Positions 45,065-55,070 of a stretch of DNA of 64,000 nucleotides are shown here, piece by piece. The stretch lies in contig NZ_JACBZN010000001.1 of NCBI RefSeq assembly GCF_013408555.1, positions 2,542,001-2,606,000 on the forward strand. Direction: 5' to 3'. A program made the translations under genes and the position numbers. Position 1 is the stretch's first letter. Every line of letters begins with the position of its first letter. The DNA comes from Aeromicrobium tamlense (lineage in GTDB: Bacteria; Actinomycetota; Actinomycetes; Propionibacteriales; Nocardioidaceae). Below the pieces are notes generated by a model. The model was not told the origin of the DNA. It was given only the letters and a program-made list of their open reading frames with translations, and ran no database searches.

Positions 45065-46360
45065 TCAGCCCAGCTCGGCGTCGAGCCGCTCGAGGTGGTC
45101 GGCCACCTGCGCGAACCGCGGGGAGGAGGCCGGCAGGACCCGGGCGATGCGCTCCCAGATCTCGTAGTCGTCGCGGCCGTGGCCGGTGTCGGCGAACGAG
45201 AGCAGCGCGTCGGGGTCGTCGCCCACGAGCAGGTGCGAGCGCACCAGCTGGTGGAGGTCGTCGCGCGCCGCGGCGATCGCGGGCGACTGCGAGTCGGGCA
45301 GGATCGGCCCGCGGTAGCGCGCCACGGCCTGTCGCAGCCGGTCGGCGGCGAGGTCGTCGCGCACGCGCTGCACGTCGGTGTCGACGGCCGCGGCGAACCG
45401 GTAGGGGCGCGACTCCAGGCGCAGCCCGCCGAGGACCTGGCGCAGGCGCGACAGCTCGGCGCGGATCGTCACCTCGGGCAGCTCGTCGTCGCTCAGGGCG
45501 ACCGCCAGCTCGGCCGTGGTGAGGCCACGGTCGGCGGCCGCCACGAGCAGGGCGATCTCGCTGTGCCGGGCACTCAGCCGGGTGGTGGTCGTGCCGTGGT
45601 GCAGCACCGCGCCGCGCACGCCCAGCACGTCGAGTCGCGGACGTCGCACCCCGGGCGTGCCGACCGTGCGCGAGGCCGCGGCGCCGCGGACGCGCTCCAG
45701 GCGCAGCTCGGCCTCCACCGCCGCCGCCGTGGCGCGCACGAGCCCGAGGCTGGTCGCGCTGGCGACCTCGGCCCCGCCGGTGAGGTCGATGACGCCGAGC
45801 ACGGCGCCGGTGTCGGGGTCGTGGACGGGCGCGGCCGAGCAGCTCCACGGCGTGACGGGTCGGGCCAGGTGCTCCGGTCCCAGCAGCGAGACGGCGCGGT
45901 CGAGCGCGAGGGCGGTGCCCGGAGCGTTGGTGCCGGCGCTGGCCTCGCTCCAGTCGGCGCCCTCCACGAAGTTCATCTCCTCGGCCATCCGGCGCAGCCG
46001 GGCGGCGCCCTCGACCCACAGCAGCTGGCCGGCCGCGTCGCTCACCGCGACCAGCAGCCCGGCGTCGGCCGCGCTCTCGACGAGGAGCCGTCGCACCACG
46101 GGCATGCCGGCGGCGAGCGGGTGGTGGCGGCGGATCTCCTCGAGCCGCGCGGAGTCGAGCGTGATGGCGGCGAGGTCACGCTCGGGGTCGAGCCCGCCGA
46201 GCAGGCTGCGCCGCCACGACTCGCTGACCACCGAGCGGACCGGCCCGTCGACGGCGCCGGTGGAGAGGAAGGAGTCGTGGGCGTCCTGCAGCGCCCGCGC
46301 CAGCGCGTCGGGATCGACTCCCGGCGGCACGGCGAAGGGCGATTCGGTGGACCCCGGCAT
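45065..46360 (-). CDS. GAF-domain transcriptional regulator (AcoR-like N-terminus, no AAA+ domain)
   Basis: 431 residues. The N-terminal half looks like AcoR-type sensors: SEVVSESWRRS-type motif (VRSVVSESWRRSLLGGLDPER), SDAAGQLLWVEG, MNFVEGADWSEASAGTNAPGTALAL, and the GAF-like segment WSCSAAPVHDPDTGAVLGVIDLTGG. The C-terminal half has a winged-helix-like segment (LSARHSEIALLVAAADRGLTTAELAVAL) in place of the sigma54-activating AAA+ and Fis domains. It is likely to control the downstream aldehyde dehydrogenase-DUF779 operon. The ATG has TAGGAT 6 nt upstream and a CRP-like site overlapping the -35 region. Confidence 0.85.
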   Translation of the reverse strand: MPGSTESPFAVPPGVDPDALARALQDAHDSFLSTGAVDGPVRSVVSESWRRSLLGGLDPERDLAAITLDSARLEEIRRHHPLAAGMPVVRRLLVESAADAGLLVAVSDAAGQLLWVEGAARLRRMAEEMNFVEGADWSEASAGTNAPGTALALDRAVSLLGPEHLARPVTPWSCSAAPVHDPDTGAVLGVIDLTGGAEVASATSLGLVRATAAAVEAELRLERVRGAAASRTVGTPGVRRPRLDVLGVRGAVLHHGTTTTRLSARHSEIALLVAAADRGLTTAELAVALSDDELPEVTIRAELSRLRQVLGGLRLESRPYRFAAAVDTDVQRVRDDLAADRLRQAVARYRGPILPDSQSPAIAAARDDLHQLVRSHLLVGDDPDALLSFADTGHGRDDYEIWERIARVLPASSPRFAQVADHLERLDAELG

Positions 46361-46366
46361 GAGGGG

Positions 46367-46372
46367 ATCCTA
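46367..46372 (-). promoter_or_regulatory. -10 box of leaderless-type promoter for the GAF regulator
   Basis: TAGGAT on the minus strand, exactly 6 nt before the ATG at 46360. Confidence 0.55.
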
Positions 46373-46380
46373 ACGCGTCG

Positions 46381-46396
46381 TGTGAAGCGGATCACA
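46381..46396. promoter_or_regulatory. CRP/GlxR-like site upstream of the GAF regulator
   Basis: TGTGA-N6-TCACA (GTGTGA/TCACAC arms), 9-24 bp upstream of the predicted -10. Overlap with the -35 region suggests repression. Confidence 0.55.
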
Positions 46397-46418
46397 CGAT
46401 CGACTCGGGATCGCGGCC

Positions 46419-47609
46419 CTAGGACCCCGCGACGACACCCCGCTCGCGCAGCAGCCCCACGACCGCCTCGACGCACTCGCCGACTCCCATGAGGGACGTG
46501 TCGATCGTCAGGTCGGCGTCCTCGGGTCGCTCGTAGGGCGAGTCGATCCCCGTGAAGTCGCGGATCAGGCCCGCCCGCGCCTTGGCGTAGAGACCCTTGC
46601 GGTCACGGGCCTCGGCCACCGCCAGCGGCGTGGCCACGTGGACCACGAGGAACGGCGAGCGCGGCTCCACCCGCTCGCGCATCGCGTGACGGACCGCGGC
46701 GAACGGGGCGATCGGGGCGCAGACGGCCAGTCCCCCGGCCTCGGCGACCCGCGCCGCCACCCAGGCGATGCGGGTGAGGTTCCGGGCCCGGTCCTCGCGA
46801 CTCCAGCCGAGACCGTCGGAGAGCTCGCGGCGCACGTCGTCGCCGTCGAGCAGGACGGCGTGCGTGAGGCCGCGCGCCGTCACCGCCTCGACCACGGCGC
46901 GGCCGACGGTGGACTTGCCCGCCCCGGAGAGCCCGGTGAGCAGCAGCACCGCCCCGCGGGCGTCGCGCACGTCCGGGCGGCGGAAGTCGAGCGGGTCGCT
47001 CACGCCGAGCGATCGCAGCGCGATCCCGAGCACCTCCTCGGGCGTCGTCGCGTCGTTCACCGCGGGGGCGGGGAGGTACCAGGCCTGCGCATGCGGGACC
47101 TGCTCCGCGCACCGCCGCAGCTCCTCCATGAGCGTCATGTCGCCGGCCCAGCCGTCCTGCGCCACCCCGACGAGGGCGAGCGGCCGGCCGTCCGCGGCGC
47201 TCGCCGCCCGCATCACGTCGGCGGCGCTGACCCGGCCGCCGAACAGCGCGACGACGTGGTCGCGCAGGTCGACCGGGACCACGAGCCGCGCCCGCCGGGC
47301 CGGCGGGTGCTCGGCCGCGCGCACGGCGCGGACCCGGCCGGCGACCCACGTCAGGCCGTCCTGCCCGGCACGCGTGTCCGACAGCACGAGCACAGCGAGC
47401 GGCGTGTTGTCGGGGTCGGTGAGGGTCAGCGAGCCCTGGTCGACCGCGTCGCGGGCGGCCTCGGCGGACACCGCGAGCTGCGGCGCGACGGGCCAGTCGG
47501 CGGGCGTCCGCCCCGGCAGGCAGTACCCGTCCACCGGGTCGAGGAAGCCACCGAGGATCAGCTCCAGCCCGTCAAGCTGCGCGCCCCGGAGCACCGCCGT
47601 CGCGCTCAT
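46419..47609 (-). CDS. cysC: Adenylylsulfate kinase with N-terminal degenerate ATP-sulfurylase-like region
   Basis: 396 residues. Residues 1-200 resemble the PUA-like and sulfurylase parts of ATP sulfurylase ([42 protein letters not shown]) but lack a clear catalytic HxxH motif. From about residue 220 an APS kinase domain follows: Walker [45 protein letters not shown], and [25 protein letters not shown]. It phosphorylates adenylylsulfate to PAPS, the sulfate donor. It is divergent from cysDN across a 176-bp gap. The ATG at 47609 has only a weak GGGAC upstream. Confidence 0.87.
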   Translation of the reverse strand: MSATAVLRGAQLDGLELILGGFLDPVDGYCLPGRTPADWPVAPQLAVSAEAARDAVDQGSLTLTDPDNTPLAVLVLSDTRAGQDGLTWVAGRVRAVRAAEHPPARRARLVVPVDLRDHVVALFGGRVSAADVMRAASAADGRPLALVGVAQDGWAGDMTLMEELRRCAEQVPHAQAWYLPAPAVNDATTPEEVLGIALRSLGVSDPLDFRRPDVRDARGAVLLLTGLSGAGKSTVGRAVVEAVTARGLTHAVLLDGDDVRRELSDGLGWSREDRARNLTRIAWVAARVAEAGGLAVCAPIAPFAAVRHAMRERVEPRSPFLVVHVATPLAVAEARDRKGLYAKARAGLIRDFTGIDSPYERPEDADLTIDTSLMGVGECVEAVVGLLRERGVVAGS

Positions 47610-47785
47610 CGGCACGTCCCGGCGGACCAGTCCGCGGACAGGGTGTCCACGTTGTGGGCGCGTCCGGGGAGCCACGGGTCCATGGGCGACGATTGTGGCA
47701 CAGCCGATGCCCGCGGTCGGCCGCGTCCGAGCGCCCACCGATCGCACCCCCGGCACCGCTCGACCCCATGGGGAGGAACCCGTCG

Positions 47786-48706
47786 ATGACCGACACGCGT
47801 GAGTCGCGTCGCTACGGCATGAGCCAGCTCGACCATCTCGAGGCCGAGGCGATCTACATCATCCGCGAGCTCGTCGCCGAGAACGAGCGCCCGGCGCTGC
47901 TGTTCTCCGGCGGCAAGGACTCGGTCGTGATGCTGAACCTCGCCGTCCGAGCCTTCGCGCCCGGGCCCATCCCCTTCCCGGTCGTGCACATCGACACCGG
48001 CCACAACTTCGACGAGGTCCTCGCGTTCCGCGACCGCGTCGTCGACGAGCTGGGCGTGCGCCTCATCGTGGGCTCGGTCCAGGACGCGATCGACGAGGGC
48101 TTCGTCCGCGAGGAGCCGAACGGCTCACGCAACCGCATCCAGACCCCCGTCCTGATCCGCACCGCCGAGCAGCACGGCCTCACCGCCCTGTTCGGCGGCG
48201 CCCGCCGCGACGAGGAGAAGGCCCGCGCCAAGGAGCGCGTCTTCTCCTTCCGCGACGACTTCGGCCAGTGGGACCCCAAGAACCAGCGCCCCGAGCTGTG
48301 GTCGCTCTACAACGGCCGCATCCACCCGGGCGAGAGCATCCGCTGCTTCCCGCTGTCGAACTGGACCGAGCTCGACATCTGGCAGTACATCGCCCGCGAG
48401 GGCATCGAGCTGCCCGACATCTACTACGCCCAGAAGCGCGAGGTCTTCCTGCGCGGCGGCATGTACTTCACGATCAACCAGCACTGCGCGCCGCGCGAGG
48501 ACGAGGAGGTGTTCGTCGAGTCGGTCCGCTACCGCACGGTCGGCGACGCCACCCTGACCGCGGCCGTCCCCTCCACCGCCGCCACGCCCGAGGAGGTCGT
48601 GGCCGAGGTCGCGGCCACCCGCATCACCGAGCGCGGCGCCACGCGCGGCGACGACAAGGTCAGCGAGGCCGCGATGGAGGACCGCAAGAAGGAGGGCTAC
48701 TTCTGA
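47786..48706 (+). CDS. cysD: Sulfate adenylyltransferase subunit 2
   Basis: 306 residues; the ATP-pyrophosphatase-fold subunit that adenylates sulfate to APS with CysN. It has [19 protein letters not shown] (PP-loop), [58 protein letters not shown] and [23 protein letters not shown] 47786 has GGGAGG 9 nt upstream. Its TGA overlaps the cysN ATG by one base, implying translational coupling. Confidence 0.97.
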   Translation: MTDTRESRRYGMSQLDHLEAEAIYIIRELVAENERPALLFSGGKDSVVMLNLAVRAFAPGPIPFPVVHIDTGHNFDEVLAFRDRVVDELGVRLIVGSVQDAIDEGFVREEPNGSRNRIQTPVLIRTAEQHGLTALFGGARRDEEKARAKERVFSFRDDFGQWDPKNQRPELWSLYNGRIHPGESIRCFPLSNWTELDIWQYIAREGIELPDIYYAQKREVFLRGGMYFTINQHCAPREDEEVFVESVRYRTVGDATLTAAVPSTAATPEEVVAEVAATRITERGATRGDDKVSEAAMEDRKKEGYF

Positions 48707-49950
48707 TGGACATCCTGCGATTCGCCACGGCCGGCTCGGTCGACGACGGCAAGAGCACCCTGATCGGCCGGCTGCTGTTCGACTCGAAGTCGATCTTCAC
48801 CGACCAGCTCGAGGCCGTCGAGGCCACCAGCGCCCAGCGCGGCGACGAGTACACCGACCTGGCCCTGCTGACCGACGGCCTGCGCGCCGAGCGCGAGCAG
48901 GGCATCACGATCGACGTTGCGTACCGCTACTTCTCGACGCCGAAGCGCAAGTTCATCATCGCCGACACCCCCGGGCACATCCAGTACACGCGCAACATGG
49001 TCACGGGCGCCTCCACGGCCGATCTGGCGATCATCCTCGTGGACGCTCGCAAGGGCCTGCAGGAGCAGAGCCGCCGCCACGCCACGCTCGTGTCGCTGCT
49101 GCGGGTCCCGCACGTGGTGCTGGCCATCAACAAGATGGACCTGGTCGACTGGTCCGAGGACGTCTACCGCCAGATCAGCGACGAGTTCGTCGACTTCGCC
49201 GCGCGGCTGGAGTTCACCGACGTCACCACGATCCCGCTGTCGGCGCTCACCGGCGACAACGTCGTGTCGCGCTCGGCGAATATGGGCTGGTTCGAGGGCC
49301 CGTCGCTCATGCACCACCTGGAGAACGTCTACATCGCGAGCGATCGCAACCTCGTCGACGTCCGCTTCCCGGTGCAGTACGTGATCCGTCCGCAGAACGG
49401 CCAGGGCGACTACCGCGCCTTCGCGGGCCAGGTCGTCAGCGGCGTCATGCGCCCCGGCGACGAGGTGCTCGTGCTGCCCAGCGGCCTGCCCAGCCGGATC
49501 AAGGCGATCGACACCGCGAAGGGCGAGCTGGCCGAGGCGTTCGCGCCGATGTCGGTCACGGTGCGCCTCGAGGACGAGGTCGACGTGTCGCGCGGCGACA
49601 TGATCGTGCGGCCGAACAACCAGCCCGTCGTCACGCAGGACCTCGACGCGATGGTCTGCTGGATGGACGCCAGCGCGATGACCGTGGGTGGCAAGTACGC
49701 CATCAAGCACACCACCCGCTCGGCGCGCGCCCTGGTCAAGGAGATCAAGTACGAGCTCGACGTGAACACGCTGCACCGGAACCAGGCACCGGGCAGCCTA
49801 GGCCTCAACGCGATCGGTCGCGTGGTGCTGCGCACGACCCAGCCGCTCATGGTCGATCCCTACCAGCGCAACCGCCAGTCGGGCTCGTTCATCCTCATCG
49901 ACGAGGCCACGAACCGCACCGTGGGCGCCGGCACGATCACCGAGCACTGA
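48706..49950 (+). CDS. cysN: Sulfate adenylyltransferase GTPase subunit 1
   Basis: 414 residues; an EF-Tu-like GTPase driving APS formation. Motifs are G1 AGSVDDGKSTLIGRLL, EREQGITIDVAYRYF, G3 DTPGHIQYTRNM, G4 NKMDLVDW, then beta-barrel domains. It is the short form without a fused CysC kinase, and the kinase is separately encoded across the divergent promoter. No APS/PAPS reductase or sulfite reductase gene is in the window. A strong bidirectional hairpin follows at 49969-50015. Confidence 0.97.
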   Translation: MDILRFATAGSVDDGKSTLIGRLLFDSKSIFTDQLEAVEATSAQRGDEYTDLALLTDGLRAEREQGITIDVAYRYFSTPKRKFIIADTPGHIQYTRNMVTGASTADLAIILVDARKGLQEQSRRHATLVSLLRVPHVVLAINKMDLVDWSEDVYRQISDEFVDFAARLEFTDVTTIPLSALTGDNVVSRSANMGWFEGPSLMHHLENVYIASDRNLVDVRFPVQYVIRPQNGQGDYRAFAGQVVSGVMRPGDEVLVLPSGLPSRIKAIDTAKGELAEAFAPMSVTVRLEDEVDVSRGDMIVRPNNQPVVTQDLDAMVCWMDASAMTVGGKYAIKHTTRSARALVKEIKYELDVNTLHRNQAPGSLGLNAIGRVVLRTTQPLMVDPYQRNRQSGSFILIDEATNRTVGAGTITEH

Positions 49951-49968
49951 TCCGCGCCGCGCCCACCG

Positions 49969-50015
49969 ACGACGAACGGCCGTCGCTCCCCCAAGGAGCG
50001 GCGGCCGTTCGTCGT
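49969..50015. terminator. Bidirectional terminator hairpin between cysN and the sugar transferase
   Basis: A near-perfect 21-bp stem (49969-49989 with 49995-50015, one G-U pair) and a 5-nt loop between two convergent genes. Confidence 0.85.
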
Positions 50016-50028
50016 GGACCGGTGGGGC

Positions 50029-51477
50029 CTACCAGGCGCCCTTGCGCCCCAGGACCACGCCGACGGTCTTGAACAGGATCGACAGGTCCATGCGCAGGTT
50101 CCAGTTGTTCACGTACATCAGGTCGAGGCGGATCGACTCGTCCCACGAGAGGTTCGAGCGGCCGCTGACCTGCCACAGGCCGGTCATGCCGGGCTTGACG
50201 TGCAGCCGGCGCCAGACCCACTGGCTGTACTGCGAGGTCTCGCTCTCGATGGCCGGCCGCGGTCCGACGAGCGCCATGTCGCCGAGCAGCACGTTGAACA
50301 GCTGGGGCAGCTCGTCGAGCGAGGTCTGTCGCAGCAGCCGCCCGACGCGCGTGACCCGCGGGTCCTGCGTCATCTTGAACAGCGGGCCCGCGCCCTCGTT
50401 CATCTCGCGCAGCTCCTCGACGCGCTGGTCGGCGTCGACGACCATCGTGCGGAACTTGTAGATGACGAACGGGACGCCGTCCTTGCCCGTGCGCTCCTGC
50501 CTGTAGATCACCGGGCCGCGCGAGTCGATGCGGATCGCCAGCGCGAGCAGGCCCATCAGCGGGGCGCCGAACAGGATCGCCAGCAGCGCGAAGCTGCGGT
50601 CGAAGAACGCCTTGACGGCCTGGCCGACGAGGTGGCTGTTCGGCGGGTCGAGGGCCAGCGCCAGCTGGTCGCCGACACGCGTGGGTCGCACGAACTCGAC
50701 GTAGTCGTTCATGTCGGTCAGCACGAGGCACTCGATCTCGGCCCGCTGCAGGCCCCACGCGAGGTGGCGCAGCGACGGGTCGCCGAGGGCCTGGTCGGCC
50801 GTGATGACGACGCGGGCCCCGTGGACCGTGCGCAGCAGCTTCGGGACGTCGCGGACCACCGAGTTCACCGTGGCGCTGCCGAGCGGCTGCGTGGAGTCCC
50901 ACGTGCAGCGCCCGACCACCACGAGGTCGTGGCGGTCCTCCCAGCGGGCGGCCAGCCGGTTGACCGCGTCGGCCGGACCCACCAGCAGGGTGGGCACCCG
51001 GCGCATCGCGGCGCGGTGGGCCAGGGCGGAGCCCACGATCAGGACCGCGGTGACGCTCAGGACCACGACGGCCGAGCGCAGCTCGGCGGACACGACGTCG
51101 GACACCACGAGGGTCGCCAGCGCACCGAGGGCCAGGACGGCGATCAGTCGCTTGGCGGGGCGCAGCGAGCCCGCACGCTCGTAGGCCGGCAGCGCGGCCA
51201 GGCTCAGACCCAGCCAGCCGACGACGCCGGCGGCCAGGACCGCGAGCGCTCCGGGGGCCATCCCGACGGCCACGCCGGCGATGACGGTGCCCGTCAGCAC
51301 GAGCAGGTGCCCGAAGAGGCCCTGGCGGATCAGGTTCTCCAGAGACGATCGCCCCGTGGGGATCGCCGTGAGTTCCCGGTGCACGGAAGGAGATCCGAGT
51401 CCGGGGTCGCTGGTGATGGGCTCCACCAGACGCAGCGGAAGGACGGTCTCATCTCGTCCGTCGATCGCTGAAGTCAT
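50029..51477 (-). CDS. Polyprenyl-phosphate sugar-1-phosphate transferase (WbaP/EpsE-type initiating glycosyltransferase)
   Basis: 482 residues. Four N-terminal transmembrane helices (residues about 50-150) are followed by a cytoplasmic CoA-binding-like domain and the C-terminal catalytic Bac_transf domain. That domain starts at the fifth helix (FDRSFALLAILFGAPLMGLLALAIRIDSRGPVIYRQERTGKDG). It carries FVIYKFRTM, TSLDELPQLFNVLLGDMALVGPRPA and VKPGMTGLWQVSGRS. It transfers hexose-1-phosphate to undecaprenyl phosphate to start a surface glycan. ATG 51477 follows GGGGAG. A 563-residue upstream extension is possible but implausible. Confidence 0.93.
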   Translation of the reverse strand: MTSAIDGRDETVLPLRLVEPITSDPGLGSPSVHRELTAIPTGRSSLENLIRQGLFGHLLVLTGTVIAGVAVGMAPGALAVLAAGVVGWLGLSLAALPAYERAGSLRPAKRLIAVLALGALATLVVSDVVSAELRSAVVVLSVTAVLIVGSALAHRAAMRRVPTLLVGPADAVNRLAARWEDRHDLVVVGRCTWDSTQPLGSATVNSVVRDVPKLLRTVHGARVVITADQALGDPSLRHLAWGLQRAEIECLVLTDMNDYVEFVRPTRVGDQLALALDPPNSHLVGQAVKAFFDRSFALLAILFGAPLMGLLALAIRIDSRGPVIYRQERTGKDGVPFVIYKFRTMVVDADQRVEELREMNEGAGPLFKMTQDPRVTRVGRLLRQTSLDELPQLFNVLLGDMALVGPRPAIESETSQYSQWVWRRLHVKPGMTGLWQVSGRSNLSWDESIRLDLMYVNNWNLRMDLSILFKTVGVVLGRKGAW

Positions 51478-51791
51478 TGCCACTCCCCAATGCAAGCCAT
51501 CGGTGTCGAGCTGCGGACCCCTCCGCCTCACCGCTGACCCACGTGATGTCTGTGTGTCTGCGTACTCAGCCAAGAGCGACGTGGAGTGGTACCGATACAT
51601 GTCCGTGGACAAGCCCCCCGGCCCGGCTCCAGGCCACTCGATGCTCTCCCTCGCCGGCTTCCCCCGCCGGCGGCCATCGACTGGCACGACGCCCCTGCTT
51701 TCCCCTCGAAAGTAGGCCATCGTCGAACGGCTGTCTGGTCATTTCAGAAATTCGCGGATGTCGTCCATGTCACACGATCTCGTCCTGCGGT

Positions 51792-51847
51792 TTACCGGTG
51801 CCCGTGCGGTCGCACGTCGACGAATCGGGCACGGGCACCTGGGGTAA
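51792..51847 (-). terminator. Long hairpin in the 406-bp gap before the sugar transferase
   Basis: GGTGCCCGTGC (51797-51807) pairs with 51829-51839. An outer 5-bp stem (51792-51796 with 51843-51847) flanks it. It lies 37 nt after the hexapeptide gene's stop, so termination is likely. The rest of 51478-51883 is non-coding and relatively AT-rich; I see no gene there. Confidence 0.6.
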
Positions 51848-51883
51848 CTGGAAGTTTCGTGCAATGAGTCCCGAAATCGCGCC

Positions 51884-52633
51884 TCACGGCGTGTCGTCGA
51901 ATGACCACGTGGTCCCCTCACGCACCACACGCCCCGGAGACCCCATCACGACCACGTTCGGAGGCACCTTCTGACCGCGCACGACGGACCGCATGCCGAC
52001 GCACACGTGCGCACCGATCTCGACGTGTCCGGACACCACGGCCTCACGGCACAGCCACACGTGGTGACCGATGCGGATCGTGGCGCCGAACGGGTTGAGC
52101 CGCTCGCCCGTGGCCGCGTCCTCGAGGCGGTGCATGTCGTCGGTGGCGATGTAGACGCCCGCGGCCCACAGCTGGTCGCCGGCGGCCACGACGCGCCCCC
52201 CGTTGCGCGCGTCCACGACCGGCGACCGGGTGGCCACGAGGGGTCCGTGCAGCGCGATCGAGGAGCCGGGCCCGCAGTACAGCTCGCCGGCGGTCAGCAC
52301 GACGCGCTCGTCGAGGAACACCGTGGCGTCGTCGCCGCCGACCAGCAGCGAGGTCAGGTGGTCCATCGGCGCCCCCACCACGAGGAGCGCGCCGGAGTAG
52401 TAGAAGGTCGTCAGGCCGGCCAGGACGTGGTCGGGCAGCCGGGCCCCGGGAGCGGCGTACAGCACGTTGCCGAGGTCGTTCCACCACGACGGCAGCGGAC
52501 CGTCCATCCGGCGCCAGGCGACGGCGTCGAGCCGCTCGGGGTCGACGCCCGCCGCGACGAGCCGGTCCCGGTGCTCGGGGGTCAGCGCGTCGTCGGTGCG
52601 GGACAGGTCGGGCCACGTGGTCACGCCGGTCAT
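51884..52633 (-). CDS. Hexapeptide-repeat acyltransferase-like protein
   Basis: 249 residues. A helical N-terminus (LTPEHRDRLVAAGVDPERLDAVAWRRMDG) leads into a left-handed beta-helix (FYYSGALLVVGAPMDHLTSLLVGGDDATVFLDERVVLTAGELYCGPGSSIALHG). The C-terminal segment IRIGHHVWLCREAVVSGHVEIGAHVCVGMRSVVRGQKVPPNVVVMGSPGRVVREG is typical of CatB/LacA-like O-acetyltransferases. It may modify the glycan started by the downstream sugar transferase. Start choice (ATG 52633) is moderately certain. Confidence 0.75.
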   Translation of the reverse strand: MTGVTTWPDLSRTDDALTPEHRDRLVAAGVDPERLDAVAWRRMDGPLPSWWNDLGNVLYAAPGARLPDHVLAGLTTFYYSGALLVVGAPMDHLTSLLVGGDDATVFLDERVVLTAGELYCGPGSSIALHGPLVATRSPVVDARNGGRVVAAGDQLWAAGVYIATDDMHRLEDAATGERLNPFGATIRIGHHVWLCREAVVSGHVEIGAHVCVGMRSVVRGQKVPPNVVVMGSPGRVVREGTTWSFDDTP

Positions 52634-52651
52634 CCTCCCATCCCCCGGACG

Positions 52652-52689
52652 CACAGGACCCCGGCACCGCGCGGTACCGGGGTCCTGTG
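52652..52689 (-). terminator. Rho-independent-type terminator after groEL
   Basis: Perfect 13-bp arms (52652-52664 and 52677-52689) around a GC-rich loop that can itself pair, 13 nt after the groEL stop. Confidence 0.8.
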
Positions 52690-52701
52690 ATCAGGCGTGG
52701 C

Positions 52702-54372
<1,671 letters not shown>

Positions 54373-54399
54373 CTAGCACTCTCACTATACGAGTGCTAA
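54373..54399. promoter_or_regulatory. CIRCE element (HrcA operator) of groEL
   Basis: On the plus strand CTAGCACTC-N9-GAGTGCTAA. It matches the CIRCE consensus with a single mismatch at the first base of one arm. Confidence 0.93.
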
Positions 54400-54413
54400 T
54401 CCCGCCCGTTCAA
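54384..54413 (-). promoter_or_regulatory. groEL promoter
   Basis: On the minus strand -35 TTGAAC (54408-54413) and -10 TATAGT (54384-54389) with an 18-bp spacer. The -10 lies inside the CIRCE spacer, so HrcA binding would block it. Confidence 0.8.
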
Positions 54414-54456
54414 GCGACCCCGCACCCGAGGTCGGCCGAGGCCCCGGCCCCGATGC

Positions 54457-54660
54457 CTAGTGCAGCGGCTGGACGTTCTCGGCCTCGCGCCCCTTGGGGC
54501 CGTCGACCACCTCGAGCTCGACGTTCTGGCCGTCCTCGAGGGTCTTGAACCCGTTGATCGCGATCTTCGACCAGTGGACGAAGACGTCGTCCTGGCCGTC
54601 GACGGCGATGAAGCCGTACCCCTTGTCGGAGTTGAACCACTTGACGGTGCCATGCACCAT
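54457..54660 (-). CDS. cspA: Cold-shock protein (CspA family)
   Basis: 67 residues, classic single cold-shock domain. It starts [17 protein letters not shown] (RNP1 KGYGFI) with VFVHWSKI (RNP2), and ends [11 protein letters not shown]. It binds single-stranded RNA or DNA. AGGTGG precedes the ATG by 5 nt, and a leader of about 50 nt is likely from a GATACGCT-like box near 54709-54716. This groEL-cspA pair recalls the arrangement I remember from Streptomyces. Confidence 0.97.
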   Translation of the reverse strand: MVHGTVKWFNSDKGYGFIAVDGQDDVFVHWSKIAINGFKTLEDGQNVELEVVDGPKGREAENVQPLH

Positions 54661-54759
54661 GAGACCACCTGTTCTGCGGGGGAAGGCCCGCTGCCGGACC
54701 CGGGACCAGCGTATCGGCAGGCGCGTGAATCGCCTACGGCGGACTGGCCGAAAGCCTGC

Positions 54760-55038
54760 TCAGCAGCCGCCGGCGACCGCGGGGATCACCGAGATCTGGG
54801 TGCCGTCGGGGGTCTTGGTGTCGAGGCCGTCGGCGAAGCGCACGTCCTCCTCGGCCACGTACACGTTGACGAAGCGGCGCAGCTTGCCGTCCTCGTCGAC
54901 GATGCGGGCCCGGATGCCGGGGTAGGCGGTCTCGAGCGAGTCGAGCACGGCGCTGAGGCGGTCGCCCTCGGCGCTGACCTGCGACTCGTCGTTCGTGTAG
55001 CTGCGCAGGATCGTGGGGATGCGGACGGACACGGCCAT
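54760..55038 (-). CDS. MoaD/ThiS-like sulfur-carrier protein (CysO-like) ending in Gly-Gly-Cys
   Basis: 92 residues, beta-grasp fold. It opens SVRIPTILRSYTNDESQV and includes RFVNVYVAEEDVRFADGL. It ends ISVIPAVAGGC, close to mycobacterial CysO as I remember it. Sulfur carriers are adenylated and thiocarboxylated on a terminal Gly-Gly. Here one Cys follows GG, so processing by a JAMM-type protease would be needed before activation, as in some HcyS/QbsE-type systems. The gene is 32 bp downstream of the threonine-synthase homologue and probably shares its SAM-riboswitch-controlled mRNA. GGAG precedes the ATG at 55038. Confidence 0.88.
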   Translation of the reverse strand: MAVSVRIPTILRSYTNDESQVSAEGDRLSAVLDSLETAYPGIRARIVDEDGKLRRFVNVYVAEEDVRFADGLDTKTPDGTQISVIPAVAGGC

Positions 55039-55070
55039 GGGGGCTCCTCGGGTGGTTTCGGTCGGACGGC

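Noticed and set aside
51478-51720. In-frame N-terminal extension of the sugar transferase to 563 residues
   Set aside because: The extension is low-complexity, whereas the ATG at 51477 has a good Shine-Dalgarno sequence and gives the normal protein length.
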